NCBI GenBank assembly: GCA_017436845.1
Contig: JAFSCJ010000003.1
Span: 1-64,000, forward strand
Reading direction: 5' to 3'
From: Muribaculaceae bacterium
GTDB taxonomy: Bacteria; Bacteroidota; Bacteroidia; Bacteroidales; Muribaculaceae
DNA: 64,000 nt
A model generated the notes under the pieces. It was not told where the DNA came from, ran no database searches, and saw nothing but the letters and a program-made list of their open reading frames with translations. How positions within the stretch are numbered: the first letter of the stretch is position 1; each line of letters starts with the position of its first letter. The position numbers were made by a program, and so were the translations under genes. Of this stretch, positions 1 through 10,231 are shown piece by piece.

Positions 1-1
1 G

Positions 2-274
2 GTGATATATACCTCTGAATATGCAGGAGTGGAAAATCTTGTTCAAGATGGGAATAATATCTCGATTGAAATTAGCAATAACAATATAAATATTATTGCA
101 AATCAATCACTAATATCTGTAAAAATAATCAATATGGCAGGCATGGTGGTGATAGATGATGTAACTTCTAAGGAAAATACAATCACAATCCTTACCGATA
201 AATACCACTCGGGCTGTTACATTATCCAAGTCTCAACCGAGAATAATATTGCGACAAAAAAGATAATACTATAA
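2..274 (+). CDS. C-terminal fragment of a secreted protein with a type IX-like sorting tail
   Basis: The reading frame is open at the left edge, so only the last 90 or so residues are seen. They form a beta-rich module: a run of Asn and Ile, then IINMAGMVVIDD, GCYIIQVSTEN and a final KKIIL. This is the usual pattern of type A C-terminal sorting domains in Bacteroidota, where the tail directs export by the type IX secretion system and is removed at the surface. The catalytic or binding part lies outside the window, so the protein's function cannot be told. A weak terminator-like stretch follows the stop. Confidence 0.6.
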   Translation: MIYTSEYAGVENLVQDGNNISIEISNNNINIIANQSLISVKIINMAGMVVIDDVTSKENTITILTDKYHSGCYIIQVSTENNIATKKIIL

Positions 275-294
275 TAATACTACACATTTACAGA

Positions 295-330
295 TGGGAG
301 GGCTGGGGCGTGAGTCTCGGTCCTTTTTTT
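295..330 (+). terminator. Possible intrinsic terminator
   Basis: A G/C-rich stretch that can fold through mostly wobble pairs is followed by seven T residues at 324-330. It lies about 20 nt after the stop of the partial gene. The T-tract is good but the stem is weak. Confidence 0.4.
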
Positions 331-449
331 GCTTAAATTAGGAGGAAACCGGCAATTATGTGTGAATGAAGTAAAAAAATGGGGGAATGATTGTTGATGA
401 AAAAAACAAAACATGTATCTTTATGTTTTATTTGTAAAAGGTGTATTAA

Positions 450-3400
450 TTGAAGTCTCCCATTTTACATAAAATTCTAAATGTGATAAAGTGGACTCTG
501 CTGGGCTTGTTGGCGATGGTAGTGTCTATCTTGTTGTTGATATATCTGCCATTTGTGCAGGATTGGGCTAAGGATATCGCTCTTGCTGAGATAAATAAGT
601 CTACCGGTATGACTATTTCGGTAGAGCGGTTGCGTTTGCTCTTTCCGTTAGATGTTGCTGTTGATGATGCTGTGGTATTAGATGAACATAATGACACAAT
701 GGTATCTGTAGGTAATGTAACTATCGATATCAGTGTTTTGCCATTGTTTAAAGGAGATGTTGTGGTTGACGATGTGTCGGTGGAAAATTGCCGTTACCGG
801 ATGGGAAATAGAGATTCTGTGATGTATCTTAATGCTGTAGTTTCGCAGTTGGTGGTGAAAGATGCGAGAGTGAATCTCGTGAAATCGGTCGTCAATATAG
901 ATGATGTCGAGCTTGATGGCGCAGACATTGATTTATCATTAAAAAAAGATACGACTGAAACGGCGGCGGAGGATGCTACAGCAATAGGTTGGATGATAAA
1001 TGCCAAACATATAGGATTTGCAAATGTTGATTATTGCATGTCAATGGACTCGGTGGCTGATTTTATAGGAACAAATATATTAAAGGTTGACCTTGATGGA
1101 GGTGTGGTGGATATGACCACCGAACAGATATCTATAATGGTTCAAACGATTGCACTAAAAGCATCCGAGGCAAAATATATTGTTGATAACACTATTGCCG
1201 CCCAAAATGGATTGGATTTAAATTATTTGCAAGTCAATGATATCAGCCTTGACGTTGACTCTTTCTTAAATCAAGGTGCGAAGATGAGAGTGCCGTTAAC
1301 GCGATTGTCAGGAATGGAGCATTGTGGAGTGTCGTTTGATGTGTCGGGAGAATTTTTGATGGATAGCGTGATGATGACAGCGAAAAGATTTAATGTTACC
1401 ACAGCTCATTCTTCGGTCTTTGTTGATGGAAAAATGGGAATAGGTGGAGATATCAATAATGCCCAAGTCGCATTACTGGCTGATGTAAATATTGGCCTTG
1501 AAGACATCGAAATGCTATATCCTGCATTGAAGCCGGTATTGGCAGAAATACCTCGACAAAATGGTGTTGTCGCAAAAGCCGATGTTGATGGAACAATGTC
1601 GTCGTTTGAACTCAGAGAGTTGCTTGTTTCGATGCCTCATAGGGCAGAAATATCAATGTCGGGGCATGTAAAAGATATGCTGATTGCTGATAGGTTGTCG
1701 GGTGATATTGAGATAGAAGGAGATATAAAGAATGTCGATTTTGTAGAAACGGCTTTTATAGAAGGAGATATACAAGAGATGATAAATATTCCGCCTCTCA
1801 CTTTGGATGGAAATATCTCAATGCAAGATGGGGTAATTGCCGGATTGATGCAAGCGGTGGCTGAAAATGGGCGTCTTGCTCTTGATGCTAAGTGGAATAG
1901 CCGTGGAGAAGAGTATGACTTGACGATGGCTGTGGACTCGTTTCCTGTAAATCTTTTTTTGCCTACAATGGGAATAGGCGCGCTGACTGCTGATGTAGAG
2001 GTGTCGGGAAAAGAGTATAATCCCATGTCGCCAACGTGTACTCTTGATGCTGATGTTTTGTTGAAACAATTGATTTACAGGGGAAAGGCTTATCACAATG
2101 CTCGTGCATGGGCTAATCTTGCCAATAGTGAAGCAGAGATGGGCATCGTGTCGTTGAATAATAATGCCGATTTTGATGTGGTGGCTAATGCTACGATAAA
2201 GGAGAATGAAGATATTGAGTGGCGCGTGTCGGGAGATGTGAGAAACGCCGACCTGAAAGGATTGGGGTTGTCAGAAACGCAATCAAAAGGCTCGTTGACA
2301 TTGTCGGGTGATGGAGTAGTTAATTTGACAAAAGAAGCCTATGATATTAATCTATCGATCAATCAACTTGAGTGGAGTATGCCTGACATGTATATAAATA
2401 CTCCGAGCCTTGATGCCAAGATGTTTGCATCAGATTCGATAATAAAAGCTTCAATTAATAATAACAATGATTTGAAGGCTGATTTTATCTCTTATTGTTC
2501 AATCGATACATTTGTTGCCAAAATAGTTGATGCCTCAGCAATCCTTGATAGTCAAATTGTTGCGAGAAGGGTGGATGTGTCAAAACTTCAACGTTCATTG
2601 CCAGGGTTTGAATTGAATATGACATCAAAGAATAACAATATACTGAATAGCGTCTTGTCAAATAGCGGTATGGGCGTTGGTGAGATGTCAATGTCGGTCA
2701 ACAATGATAGTGTGTTTAGAATGAAAGGGGATGTGTTGCGATTTAATTCGGGTGATACTCGATTAGATACATTGCGTTTTGATGCATGGCAGCAAACCAA
2801 TGTGTTGAATTATACCGCAATGATAGGCAATCGTCCCGGAACGTTGGATAAGTTTGCTCATGTCGATGTCAAAGGTGCTATTGCCGATGATAAGGTTTTG
2901 GTATTTGTGACCCAACGTAATATTGCCAAAGCCATAGGGTTTAATCTTGGTGCTACAGCGACAATAGGAGACACGACTTTATTGGTACAATTTGTTCCCG
3001 TAACTCCGATTATAGGGTATAAAAATTGGGAAATAAACGAGGATAATTATCTGATGTACAACCTTGCTAATCATCACATTGATGCTAAGATGTTAATGAG
3101 CAGTGATGATAGTCATCTAAACTTATATACTGAACATACTCATACCGACAATCAACAAGAGGATATTGTTTTGAATATCAATAATATAAAATTATCGGAA
3201 TTGATGTCGGTTTCTCCATTTGCGCCACCCATAAAAGGCGTTGTCTCAACTGATATGCGATTCCATTTAGGCGAGGCGTCAATAAGGGGTAATGGTGTCG
3301 TGTCAATAGATGATATGTATTTTGGACGCGACAGGGTGGGCTCATTCCAGTTGGGCGTTGATTTGAATACCGATAAATCGAAGAAAATGACAGCCGATGT

Positions 3401-5120
3401 GTCGTTGCTTGTTGATGGTGTGAAAACGATAACAGCGACCGGTTCATTAAATGACACAACAGCCACCTCGCCCATTAACCTTGATTTTTCTATGATAAAG
3501 TTCCCGTTGCATGTTCTAAATCCGTTCTTGCCTCGCAATACTGCGAAACTAAGCGGATTGTTGAATGGCGAGATGGATGTTACAGGCGATTTGTCATCAC
3601 CTAAGTTTAATGGATATATTGACTTTGATACAACGGCGGTGAAAATCAACATGATAGGCTCATCGTTCTATTTCTCCGAGGATAAAGTGCCTGTGAAAGA
3701 TAATGTGATAACATTCTCCGGCTATGAGATAAAAGGAGCCAATGACAATCCATTGACTATTAATGGTGTGGTGGATATGGGCAACATTATTTCTCCTAAG
3801 ATTGATTTGACGATGAGGGCACGAAATATGCAATTCATGAATAGTTCTCGTGGCAAGGGTGCTGATGTGTATGGCAAGGGGTTTATCAACCTTGATGCCG
3901 GAGTGAAAGGTGATATGTCGGAAATGGATGTCGATGCCTCGCTCACTTTGCTCGGTGGCTCGAACATTACATATATAATGACTGATGCAACCTCGGCGAT
4001 AACGTCGCAAAGCACCGATGAAATGGTGAAATTTGTTCAATTTAGTGATACCATTGAAGTCGCAAAAGCTGATACTGTTGTGTTGTCGTCAATGGCATTG
4101 AATATTGATGCGCTATTGAAGGTGTCAAGTGGAACAACTATAAATGTGGATTTATCTACCGATGGCAAAAACCGTGTACAGTTGCAAGGTAACGGAACGT
4201 TGAATTATACGATGAATAATATGGCTGATAGCCGTTTCACTGGAAGATATAACATTGATAAAGGTTTCGTGAGATATACGCCACCTTTGATGTCGGAAAA
4301 ATTGTTTAATTTCAAGGAGGGTAGCTATGTCGCATTTAATGGAGATATTCTTAATCCAATATTAAATATCCATGCTGTTGATGACATTAAGGCAAATGTT
4401 ACCAAAGAGGGGCAAAATTCGCGGTTGGTTAATTTTGATGTGTCATTGTCGATAACCAATACATTAAGCAACATGAATGTGGTGTTTGATATGGCGGCTA
4501 CCGATGATATCTCTATCCAGAACGAATTGCAGTCAATGAGTGCCGAGCAACGGGCTAATCAAGCAATGAATTTGTTGCTATATAATGTTTATACTGGGCC
4601 GAGTTCAGATGCAAGTGCGAGCATGTCGGGCAATCCGCTATATTCATTCCTTGAATCGCAAATCAACTCTTGGGCAGCAAATAATATCAAATTTGTTGAT
4701 ATATCGTTTGGAATAGACCAATATGATAAGACTCTTGATGGATCAACGACCTCGACCACCAACTATTCTTATAAAGTGTCAAAGACATTGTTTAACGACC
4801 GATTTAAGATTGTGATAGGAGGGAATTATTCTACTGATGTGGATGCTGATGAGGATGTCGCGCAAAATCTGATAAATGATATTTCGTTTGAGTATATGCT
4901 AAATCGCAGTGGCTCAATGTATGTTAAAATATTCCGTCATGTGGGTTATGAAATCCTTGAAGGAGAAATAACACAAACAGGCGTGGGCTTTGTGTATAAA
5001 CGCAAGATACAGAAGTTGAGCGATTTATTCCGTTTTGGTCGCCGTCCGAAAAGGACTGATGGTCCACAACCGAGAGTAGATAATGTAGTTAACCAAAAAG
5101 CCGATGGAAAGAATAAGTAA
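450..5120 (+). CDS. tamB: TamB/AsmA-like inter-membrane bridge protein (DUF490)
   Basis: Very large protein (1556 aa) with one N-terminal membrane anchor (about residues 12-35), a long repetitive beta-strand body and the conserved C-terminal TamB/DUF490 region. That region has the signature of repeated hydrophobic strands ending in SYKVSKTLF and FEYMLNRSGSMYVKIFRH. TamB proteins span the periplasm and help outer-membrane protein insertion or lipid transfer together with an Omp85 partner. The partner gene follows directly and overlaps by 17 nt, which supports the pairing. The start is TTG at 450, immediately after an in-frame TAA; the only nearby alternative is GTG at 483. Family assignment is firm. 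Whether the main role is protein assembly or lipid transport cannot be told from sequence. Confidence 0.88.
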   Translation: MKSPILHKILNVIKWTLLGLLAMVVSILLLIYLPFVQDWAKDIALAEINKSTGMTISVERLRLLFPLDVAVDDAVVLDEHNDTMVSVGNVTIDISVLPLFKGDVVVDDVSVENCRYRMGNRDSVMYLNAVVSQLVVKDARVNLVKSVVNIDDVELDGADIDLSLKKDTTETAAEDATAIGWMINAKHIGFANVDYCMSMDSVADFIGTNILKVDLDGGVVDMTTEQISIMVQTIALKASEAKYIVDNTIAAQNGLDLNYLQVNDISLDVDSFLNQGAKMRVPLTRLSGMEHCGVSFDVSGEFLMDSVMMTAKRFNVTTAHSSVFVDGKMGIGGDINNAQVALLADVNIGLEDIEMLYPALKPVLAEIPRQNGVVAKADVDGTMSSFELRELLVSMPHRAEISMSGHVKDMLIADRLSGDIEIEGDIKNVDFVETAFIEGDIQEMINIPPLTLDGNISMQDGVIAGLMQAVAENGRLALDAKWNSRGEEYDLTMAVDSFPVNLFLPTMGIGALTADVEVSGKEYNPMSPTCTLDADVLLKQLIYRGKAYHNARAWANLANSEAEMGIVSLNNNADFDVVANATIKENEDIEWRVSGDVRNADLKGLGLSETQSKGSLTLSGDGVVNLTKEAYDINLSINQLEWSMPDMYINTPSLDAKMFASDSIIKASINNNNDLKADFISYCSIDTFVAKIVDASAILDSQIVARRVDVSKLQRSLPGFELNMTSKNNNILNSVLSNSGMGVGEMSMSVNNDSVFRMKGDVLRFNSGDTRLDTLRFDAWQQTNVLNYTAMIGNRPGTLDKFAHVDVKGAIADDKVLVFVTQRNIAKAIGFNLGATATIGDTTLLVQFVPVTPIIGYKNWEINEDNYLMYNLANHHIDAKMLMSSDDSHLNLYTEHTHTDNQQEDIVLNINNIKLSELMSVSPFAPPIKGVVSTDMRFHLGEASIRGNGVVSIDDMYFGRDRVGSFQLGVDLNTDKSKKMTADVSLLVDGVKTITATGSLNDTTATSPINLDFSMIKFPLHVLNPFLPRNTAKLSGLLNGEMDVTGDLSSPKFNGYIDFDTTAVKINMIGSSFYFSEDKVPVKDNVITFSGYEIKGANDNPLTINGVVDMGNIISPKIDLTMRARNMQFMNSSRGKGADVYGKGFINLDAGVKGDMSEMDVDASLTLLGGSNITYIMTDATSAITSQSTDEMVKFVQFSDTIEVAKADTVVLSSMALNIDALLKVSSGTTINVDLSTDGKNRVQLQGNGTLNYTMNNMADSRFTGRYNIDKGFVRYTPPLMSEKLFNFKEGSYVAFNGDILNPILNIHAVDDIKANVTKEGQNSRLVNFDVSLSITNTLSNMNVVFDMAATDDISIQNELQSMSAEQRANQAMNLLLYNVYTGPSSDASASMSGNPLYSFLESQINSWAANNIKFVDISFGIDQYDKTLDGSTTSTTNYSYKVSKTLFNDRFKIVIGGNYSTDVDADEDVAQNLINDISFEYMLNRSGSMYVKIFRHVGYEILEGEITQTGVGFVYKRKIQKLSDLFRFGRRPKRTDGPQPRVDNVVNQKADGKNK

Positions 5121-7395
5121 AATAGGGATAAATATCTTATTGATTGTCGTAATAGCAGCGTTGGTATCATGCTCTACCACAAAACGGCTTGGAGAGGATG
5201 ATATATTATATACTGGTGTAAAGAGGATTGATATTATTGCTTATGAGAAAGATAAAATACCATCGGAACTTGAAACGCGTTTAAAAGAGGCTGTCAACGT
5301 AGCACCTAATAATCCATTGTTCTCGCCCTATGTGAGGCATCCGTTCCCTATTGGGCTATGGGTATATAACAATTGGAGCAATCCGCCGAGTGGGTTTAAA
5401 CATTGGTTATATGAGAAACTTGTGGATGAGCCTGTGTTGATTTCAGATGTGCGCCCGGAAGTGCGCACCAAGATGATTGACCAGATATTGGATAACAATG
5501 GTTATTTCAGAGGTCATGCATCTTTTGAGCTGTTGCCTGAACGGAACAAGAAGAAAGCTCGCATATCTTACAATATAAATACCGGTCCGGCATATCTTCT
5601 TGAGGATATACAATTGTTAGAAAATGCCGATCCTTTGAGTGTACTGATTGATTCAATTGCTCGCCGGAGCACCTATCTCGTGCCGGGAAATAGATATTGT
5701 ACCGACTCGCTTAATGCAGAGCGCACACGCATTGCCAATGCGGTGAGAAATCGAGGATATTACTACTTCCGTCCTGAATATCTCGAGTATTTGGCAGATA
5801 GTACTATTACGCCACAACGCATAGCTTTGCGAATGAATATAGCTAAAAATGTTCCATCAACGGGGTTGAAATGTTATCGCACAGGTGATGTTAAGATTTA
5901 TGTTTATAGAAATCGTGGAGGTGGAACCCCAGATACGATTGAGACTTCTCGAGGGACATTGATACAGATGCAACCATCAAAGTTTCGTTCAGATTTAATT
6001 CCCGAGTGTGTAACATTCAGGGAGGGGAGGGTGTTTTCAGTCAGAGATATGAATCGCACTCAAAGTTATTTGTCGCGATTGGGTATATTTAATGCCATAA
6101 ACATTGATGTTCAGCCTGATACGCTGTCAGAAAAGAATCTGCTCGATGTTGCGATTTCTTGTACTTTTGATACTCCGTTGGAAGCGAGCATTGAACTTAA
6201 TGCTTCATCAAAGTCCAATAGCTATCTTGGACCGGGGCTTACGTTTGGAGTTACTAATCGAAATCTATTTGGCGGTGGAGAGCAGTTAAATGTAAATTTA
6301 ACCGGGGCTTATGAATGGCAGACAGGTAATAATAGAGGAAATTCGTCGCTGTTTAACTCCTATGAGTTTGGGATAAACGCCTCATTGGCGTTCCCGAGAC
6401 TCATAGCACCAAAGTTTATACCGCAACGTCGCCGTACTCTTAATTGGACGCGCATCAGTCTAAATGCCGATTTGCTTAATCGCCCACACTTTTTCCGCCT
6501 TGCTCAGTTTGATGCCTCATTTAGCTATGATTGGCGAGCAACACGTTATGCCTCTAATACGTTTACTCCGTTGAAATTGACTTATACAAAACTATTGGAT
6601 ACAACCAAAGAATTTGACTCAATAATGGTTGCCAATCCAGCTATTGCACAAAGCTTCCGCAGTCAATTCATCCCACAGGTGATGTATAGTTACACCTACG
6701 ATAGGGCATATGGGAAAAACAATACTTTGAATTGGCAGTTTACATTGCAGGAAGCCGGAAATATTTGTTGGGCAATGTGGAGCCTTGTGGGGAAGAATGA
6801 CGAAAAGAAATTGTTTAACACTCCATTCTCTCAGTTTGTCAAAGGCTCCACTCAACTTGTCTATAGCCGACGATTGGGTGGTGAACATTGGCTTGTAACA
6901 CGAGCAGCAGTAGGTGCAGCTCACGCCTATGGAAATTCTTCGCAAGTACCTTATAGTGAGCAATTTTATGTGGGTGGGGCAAATTCAGTAAGAGCATTTA
7001 CTGTTAGAAGCATCGGACCGGGGAGTTATCGGGAAGATGATACCGACGGATATTTTGACCAAACGGGAACTTTCAAGGTTGAACTAAATATGGAGTATCG
7101 TTTTCCCATCTATGGACCATTGAAAGGGGCTATGTTCTTAGATGCCGGAAATGTGTGGTTGCTAAAAGATGACGCCCAACGCCCCGGAGGGACACTTCGT
7201 GCATCAACATTCTTGAAAGATTTGGCTTTAGGTACCGGTGTAGGATTGAGATTTGACATAGGGATGCTTGTTGTCAGAGGCGATTTGGGTATTGGAATTC
7301 ATGCTCCTTACACAACCGGTTTTGGTGGGTACTATAATATGGAATCGTTTAAGAAATCACTTGCATTTCACCTTGCAATAGGTTACCCATTCTAA
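5104..7395 (+). CDS. tamL: TamL, lipoprotein Omp85/BamA-family barrel
   Basis: 763 aa with a lipoprotein signal (lipobox VSCS, Cys about residue 23), POTRA-like repeats over residues 40-340, and a C-terminal Omp85 barrel. The barrel region has the GPGLTFGVTNRNLFGGGEQL segment, the QFYVGGANSVRAFTVRSIGPGSY lid-lock-type motif split across about residues 620-645, and a final aromatic residue (GYPF). In Bacteroidota the TamA equivalent carries a lipid anchor and is called TamL. The gene overlaps tamB, so the two are probably translationally coupled and form one trans-envelope complex. It could be annotated simply as BamA/TamA family. Confidence 0.85.
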   Translation: MERISKIGINILLIVVIAALVSCSTTKRLGEDDILYTGVKRIDIIAYEKDKIPSELETRLKEAVNVAPNNPLFSPYVRHPFPIGLWVYNNWSNPPSGFKHWLYEKLVDEPVLISDVRPEVRTKMIDQILDNNGYFRGHASFELLPERNKKKARISYNINTGPAYLLEDIQLLENADPLSVLIDSIARRSTYLVPGNRYCTDSLNAERTRIANAVRNRGYYYFRPEYLEYLADSTITPQRIALRMNIAKNVPSTGLKCYRTGDVKIYVYRNRGGGTPDTIETSRGTLIQMQPSKFRSDLIPECVTFREGRVFSVRDMNRTQSYLSRLGIFNAINIDVQPDTLSEKNLLDVAISCTFDTPLEASIELNASSKSNSYLGPGLTFGVTNRNLFGGGEQLNVNLTGAYEWQTGNNRGNSSLFNSYEFGINASLAFPRLIAPKFIPQRRRTLNWTRISLNADLLNRPHFFRLAQFDASFSYDWRATRYASNTFTPLKLTYTKLLDTTKEFDSIMVANPAIAQSFRSQFIPQVMYSYTYDRAYGKNNTLNWQFTLQEAGNICWAMWSLVGKNDEKKLFNTPFSQFVKGSTQLVYSRRLGGEHWLVTRAAVGAAHAYGNSSQVPYSEQFYVGGANSVRAFTVRSIGPGSYREDDTDGYFDQTGTFKVELNMEYRFPIYGPLKGAMFLDAGNVWLLKDDAQRPGGTLRASTFLKDLALGTGVGLRFDIGMLVVRGDLGIGIHAPYTTGFGGYYNMESFKKSLAFHLAIGYPF

Positions 7396-7440
7396 AATAA
7401 GTGTCAAATAAAACACTATTGTGGTTAAAAAGGAGTAAAG

Positions 7441-7475
7441 CTTGTGCTAAATCGCATTTCATTTGCTATCTTTGC
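7441..7475 (+). promoter_or_regulatory. Bacteroides-type promoter for the lptD-like gene
   Basis: A TATCTTTGC -7 element at 7467-7475 matches TAnnTTTGC. A CTTG at 7441-7444 stands 22 nt upstream in place of TTTG. A start near 7481 would leave a leader of about 25 nt. Confidence 0.55.
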
Positions 7476-7505
7476 ACGGAATTTTACACTTTTTGGAAAT
7501 AACAG

Positions 7506-10223
7506 TTGCGACAATCTCAATTATATATAATCATTTTATTGTTCTTGTGTGCGGTTAGCGCAGGTGCGGTAACTACACGCGATGTGCAGTCGGATATAGA
7601 GACACCGATTGTTAGAGATTCGATTGTCGTAAATAATGCTCCCATTGATACAATGCATCGCGACTCGGTGGCACGTCGTCCTTCGCGAATAAGACGTGTG
7701 AAGGTCGACCTTGATAATCCTGTTGAATTGACAGCTACCGATTCGATGATCATGACAGGCAATAATGATGTTTATCTTTACGGAAAAGGAGTCGTAACCT
7801 ATGGAGATATAAAACTTGATGCCGATCAAATCAAGCTCATGATGGATTCAAGTATTGTCTATGCTATGGGTACGCCTGATAGTTTAGGTGAATTGATGGG
7901 GACTCCTATATTCCAGGATAAAAGTGGAGAATATGCGTCAAAAACGATGCGATATAACTTTAAGTCGGAACGTGGATTAATTACCGATGTAGTAACAGAG
8001 CAAGGAGAAGGATATTTGACAGGTGGAGTAACAAAGAAAGTCGAAGATGTTTATTATCTCAAAAATGGACGATATACTACTTGCGATCATCATGATAATC
8101 CTCACTTTTATTTGCAGTTGACAAAATCGAAGATGCGTCCTAATAAGGACGTAGTAACGGGACCGGCTTATATGGTACTTGCAGGTCTTCCATTACCATT
8201 GGCAGTGCCTTTTGGCTATTTCCCATTTTCCAAGAAATATTCTTCAGGGGTAATATTCCCAACTTTCGGAAGTGACTATCAACGAGGATATTATTTAAGT
8301 GACGGAGGATATTACTTTGCTATAAATGATAATATGGATTTGGCTCTGCGTGGCGAGATATACACTAAAGGTTCATGGGGGATATCGGCGCAATCCAATT
8401 ATGTAAAACGATATAAATATTCGGGTAACTTCAATTTCAGTTATTTGAAATCAATATATGGAGAAAAAGGCTCGCCTGACTATTCAAAGCAGACAAACTT
8501 TCAAATTCTTTGGAGTCATAGTCAGGATGCTAAGGCAAATCCAAATATGAGTCTATCGGCAAGCGTGAATTTCACCACTACCGGATATACTCGTAATAAC
8601 ATGAATAGTTATTATAGCAATGCTTTTACTGAAAACACCAAGAGTAGTACGATAAACATGACCTATCGTTTCCCTCAATCAAAATGGTCAATTTCAACTA
8701 CCGCAAATATTGCTCAGCGCACTCAGGACTCTACTCTGTCTGTGTCGTTCCCTAATTTTACAGTAACAATGTCTCAGACCTATCCTTTCAAGCGCAAACG
8801 TGCTGTTGGTGATGAGAAATGGTATGAAAAAATCAAATTATCATATTCCGGTCAATTCCAAAACTCATTGACAGCAAAGCAAGACGAATTTTTCAAGAAA
8901 AGTCTGATAAAGGATTGGCGCAATGGGATGAAGCACAATATTCCTATCTCGGCAACGTTCAATCTATTTAAATATTTGAATTTAACTCCGCAGATAAACT
9001 TTACTGACCGCATGTACACCAACAAGGTGCGTCGTCAATGGAATCCAAATGCCGCTGCTGAGGTGTGTGACACAAGTTATAGCTTTTATAATGTGTGGGA
9101 TTTCAATGCGTCGATGTCGTTGGATACAAAGATTTATGGATTCTTCCAGCCAAAGAAATTCTTGGGTGATAAGGTAAAAATGATACGCCATGTTTTAACT
9201 CCTACTATTTCATTTAGTGCTTCTCCCGACTTTTCGTCAAGCTTCTTTGGGTATTACGATACTTACCAATATACTAATTCTCGTGGTGAGTTGATAACAA
9301 AGAAATATTCGTTGTTCCCCAATAGCCTTTATGGAGTACCGGGGCAAGGGAAAACCGGTATGGTGTCGGTATCGCTTGCCAATAATGTTGAAATGAAAGT
9401 CAAGAGCGATAATGATAGTATTGGTGAAAAGAAAATCTCTTTGATAGAGAATTTTACAGTGTCTCAAAGTTACAACTTTGCCGCTGACTCGCTCCGTTGG
9501 AGTAATATCAATACATCATTGATGTTGCGCCTGATGAAGGGCTTCAATCTTAATCTATCGGCGGTGTGGGATGTTTATACCTATCAATTGAACGAAAGCG
9601 GAAATCCGGTCAGGGTTGATAGAACTCGCTTGCAGGCAGGAAAGGGCTTGGCTAAGTTGGCAAGTACGGGAACATCATTCTCTTATACATTTAATAATGA
9701 CACGTTTAAACGCAAGTCAAAGGATGACAAAGGAAATAAAACAGAGGAAGATGTTTCCGAGAATAATTCATTGGAGAATTCGAGCGAGAGACATCGCGGG
9801 CATTCTCATCAGGATAAGGAAGATGAAGGTGTTGAAATGGGTGCAGATGGATATGCCAAATGGAGTGTGCCCTGGAACTTGTCAATAAACTACTCAGTAA
9901 ACTATGGCTATGGTGAATTTGACAAGGAAAAACTTGAGTATAAAGGGAAAGTAACACAGAATTTGAGCTTTTCGGGAAATATACGCCCAACCAAGAATTG
10001 GAACTTTGGGTTTAATGCAAGTTATAATTTTGACACCAAGAAGATTGCGTATATGAATTGTAATATCGCTCGTGATATGCACTGTTTCACAATGCGCGCA
10101 AGTTTCATCCCGGTAGGACCTTACAAATCATATAATTTCCACATTTCAGTCAAATCCTCTCTATTATCTGACCTCAAATATGACAAACGCTCGTCTTATT
10201 CCAATGGTATAACTTGGTATTAG
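7506..10223 (+). CDS. lptD: LptD-like outer-membrane LPS assembly protein
   Basis: 905 aa with an N-terminal signal peptide (about residues 4-22). An OstA/LptA-like jellyroll follows (about residues 70-240), with repeated strands such as DVYLYGKGVVTYGDIKLDAD and GRYTTCDHHDNPHFYLQL across two neighbouring segments. A long beta-barrel runs to the C-terminus. This is the layout of LptD, which places lipopolysaccharide in the outer leaflet. A lysine/glutamate-rich, low-complexity loop (about residues 735-785) probably faces the surface. The start is TTG at 7506, the first usable codon after the promoter at 7467-7475. There is no LptE partner next to it. It sits downstream of tamB-tamL, which gives an envelope-biogenesis cluster. 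Confidence 0.8.
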   Translation: MRQSQLYIIILLFLCAVSAGAVTTRDVQSDIETPIVRDSIVVNNAPIDTMHRDSVARRPSRIRRVKVDLDNPVELTATDSMIMTGNNDVYLYGKGVVTYGDIKLDADQIKLMMDSSIVYAMGTPDSLGELMGTPIFQDKSGEYASKTMRYNFKSERGLITDVVTEQGEGYLTGGVTKKVEDVYYLKNGRYTTCDHHDNPHFYLQLTKSKMRPNKDVVTGPAYMVLAGLPLPLAVPFGYFPFSKKYSSGVIFPTFGSDYQRGYYLSDGGYYFAINDNMDLALRGEIYTKGSWGISAQSNYVKRYKYSGNFNFSYLKSIYGEKGSPDYSKQTNFQILWSHSQDAKANPNMSLSASVNFTTTGYTRNNMNSYYSNAFTENTKSSTINMTYRFPQSKWSISTTANIAQRTQDSTLSVSFPNFTVTMSQTYPFKRKRAVGDEKWYEKIKLSYSGQFQNSLTAKQDEFFKKSLIKDWRNGMKHNIPISATFNLFKYLNLTPQINFTDRMYTNKVRRQWNPNAAAEVCDTSYSFYNVWDFNASMSLDTKIYGFFQPKKFLGDKVKMIRHVLTPTISFSASPDFSSSFFGYYDTYQYTNSRGELITKKYSLFPNSLYGVPGQGKTGMVSVSLANNVEMKVKSDNDSIGEKKISLIENFTVSQSYNFAADSLRWSNINTSLMLRLMKGFNLNLSAVWDVYTYQLNESGNPVRVDRTRLQAGKGLAKLASTGTSFSYTFNNDTFKRKSKDDKGNKTEEDVSENNSLENSSERHRGHSHQDKEDEGVEMGADGYAKWSVPWNLSINYSVNYGYGEFDKEKLEYKGKVTQNLSFSGNIRPTKNWNFGFNASYNFDTKKIAYMNCNIARDMHCFTMRASFIPVGPYKSYNFHISVKSSLLSDLKYDKRSSYSNGITWY

Positions 10224-10231
10224 ACAAGAGG

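Noticed and set aside
1637-2096. Long antisense frames within tamB and other large genes
   Set aside because: They mirror a well-supported gene on the other strand, lack starts with leaders, and have low-complexity Ser-rich translations typical of reverse frames.
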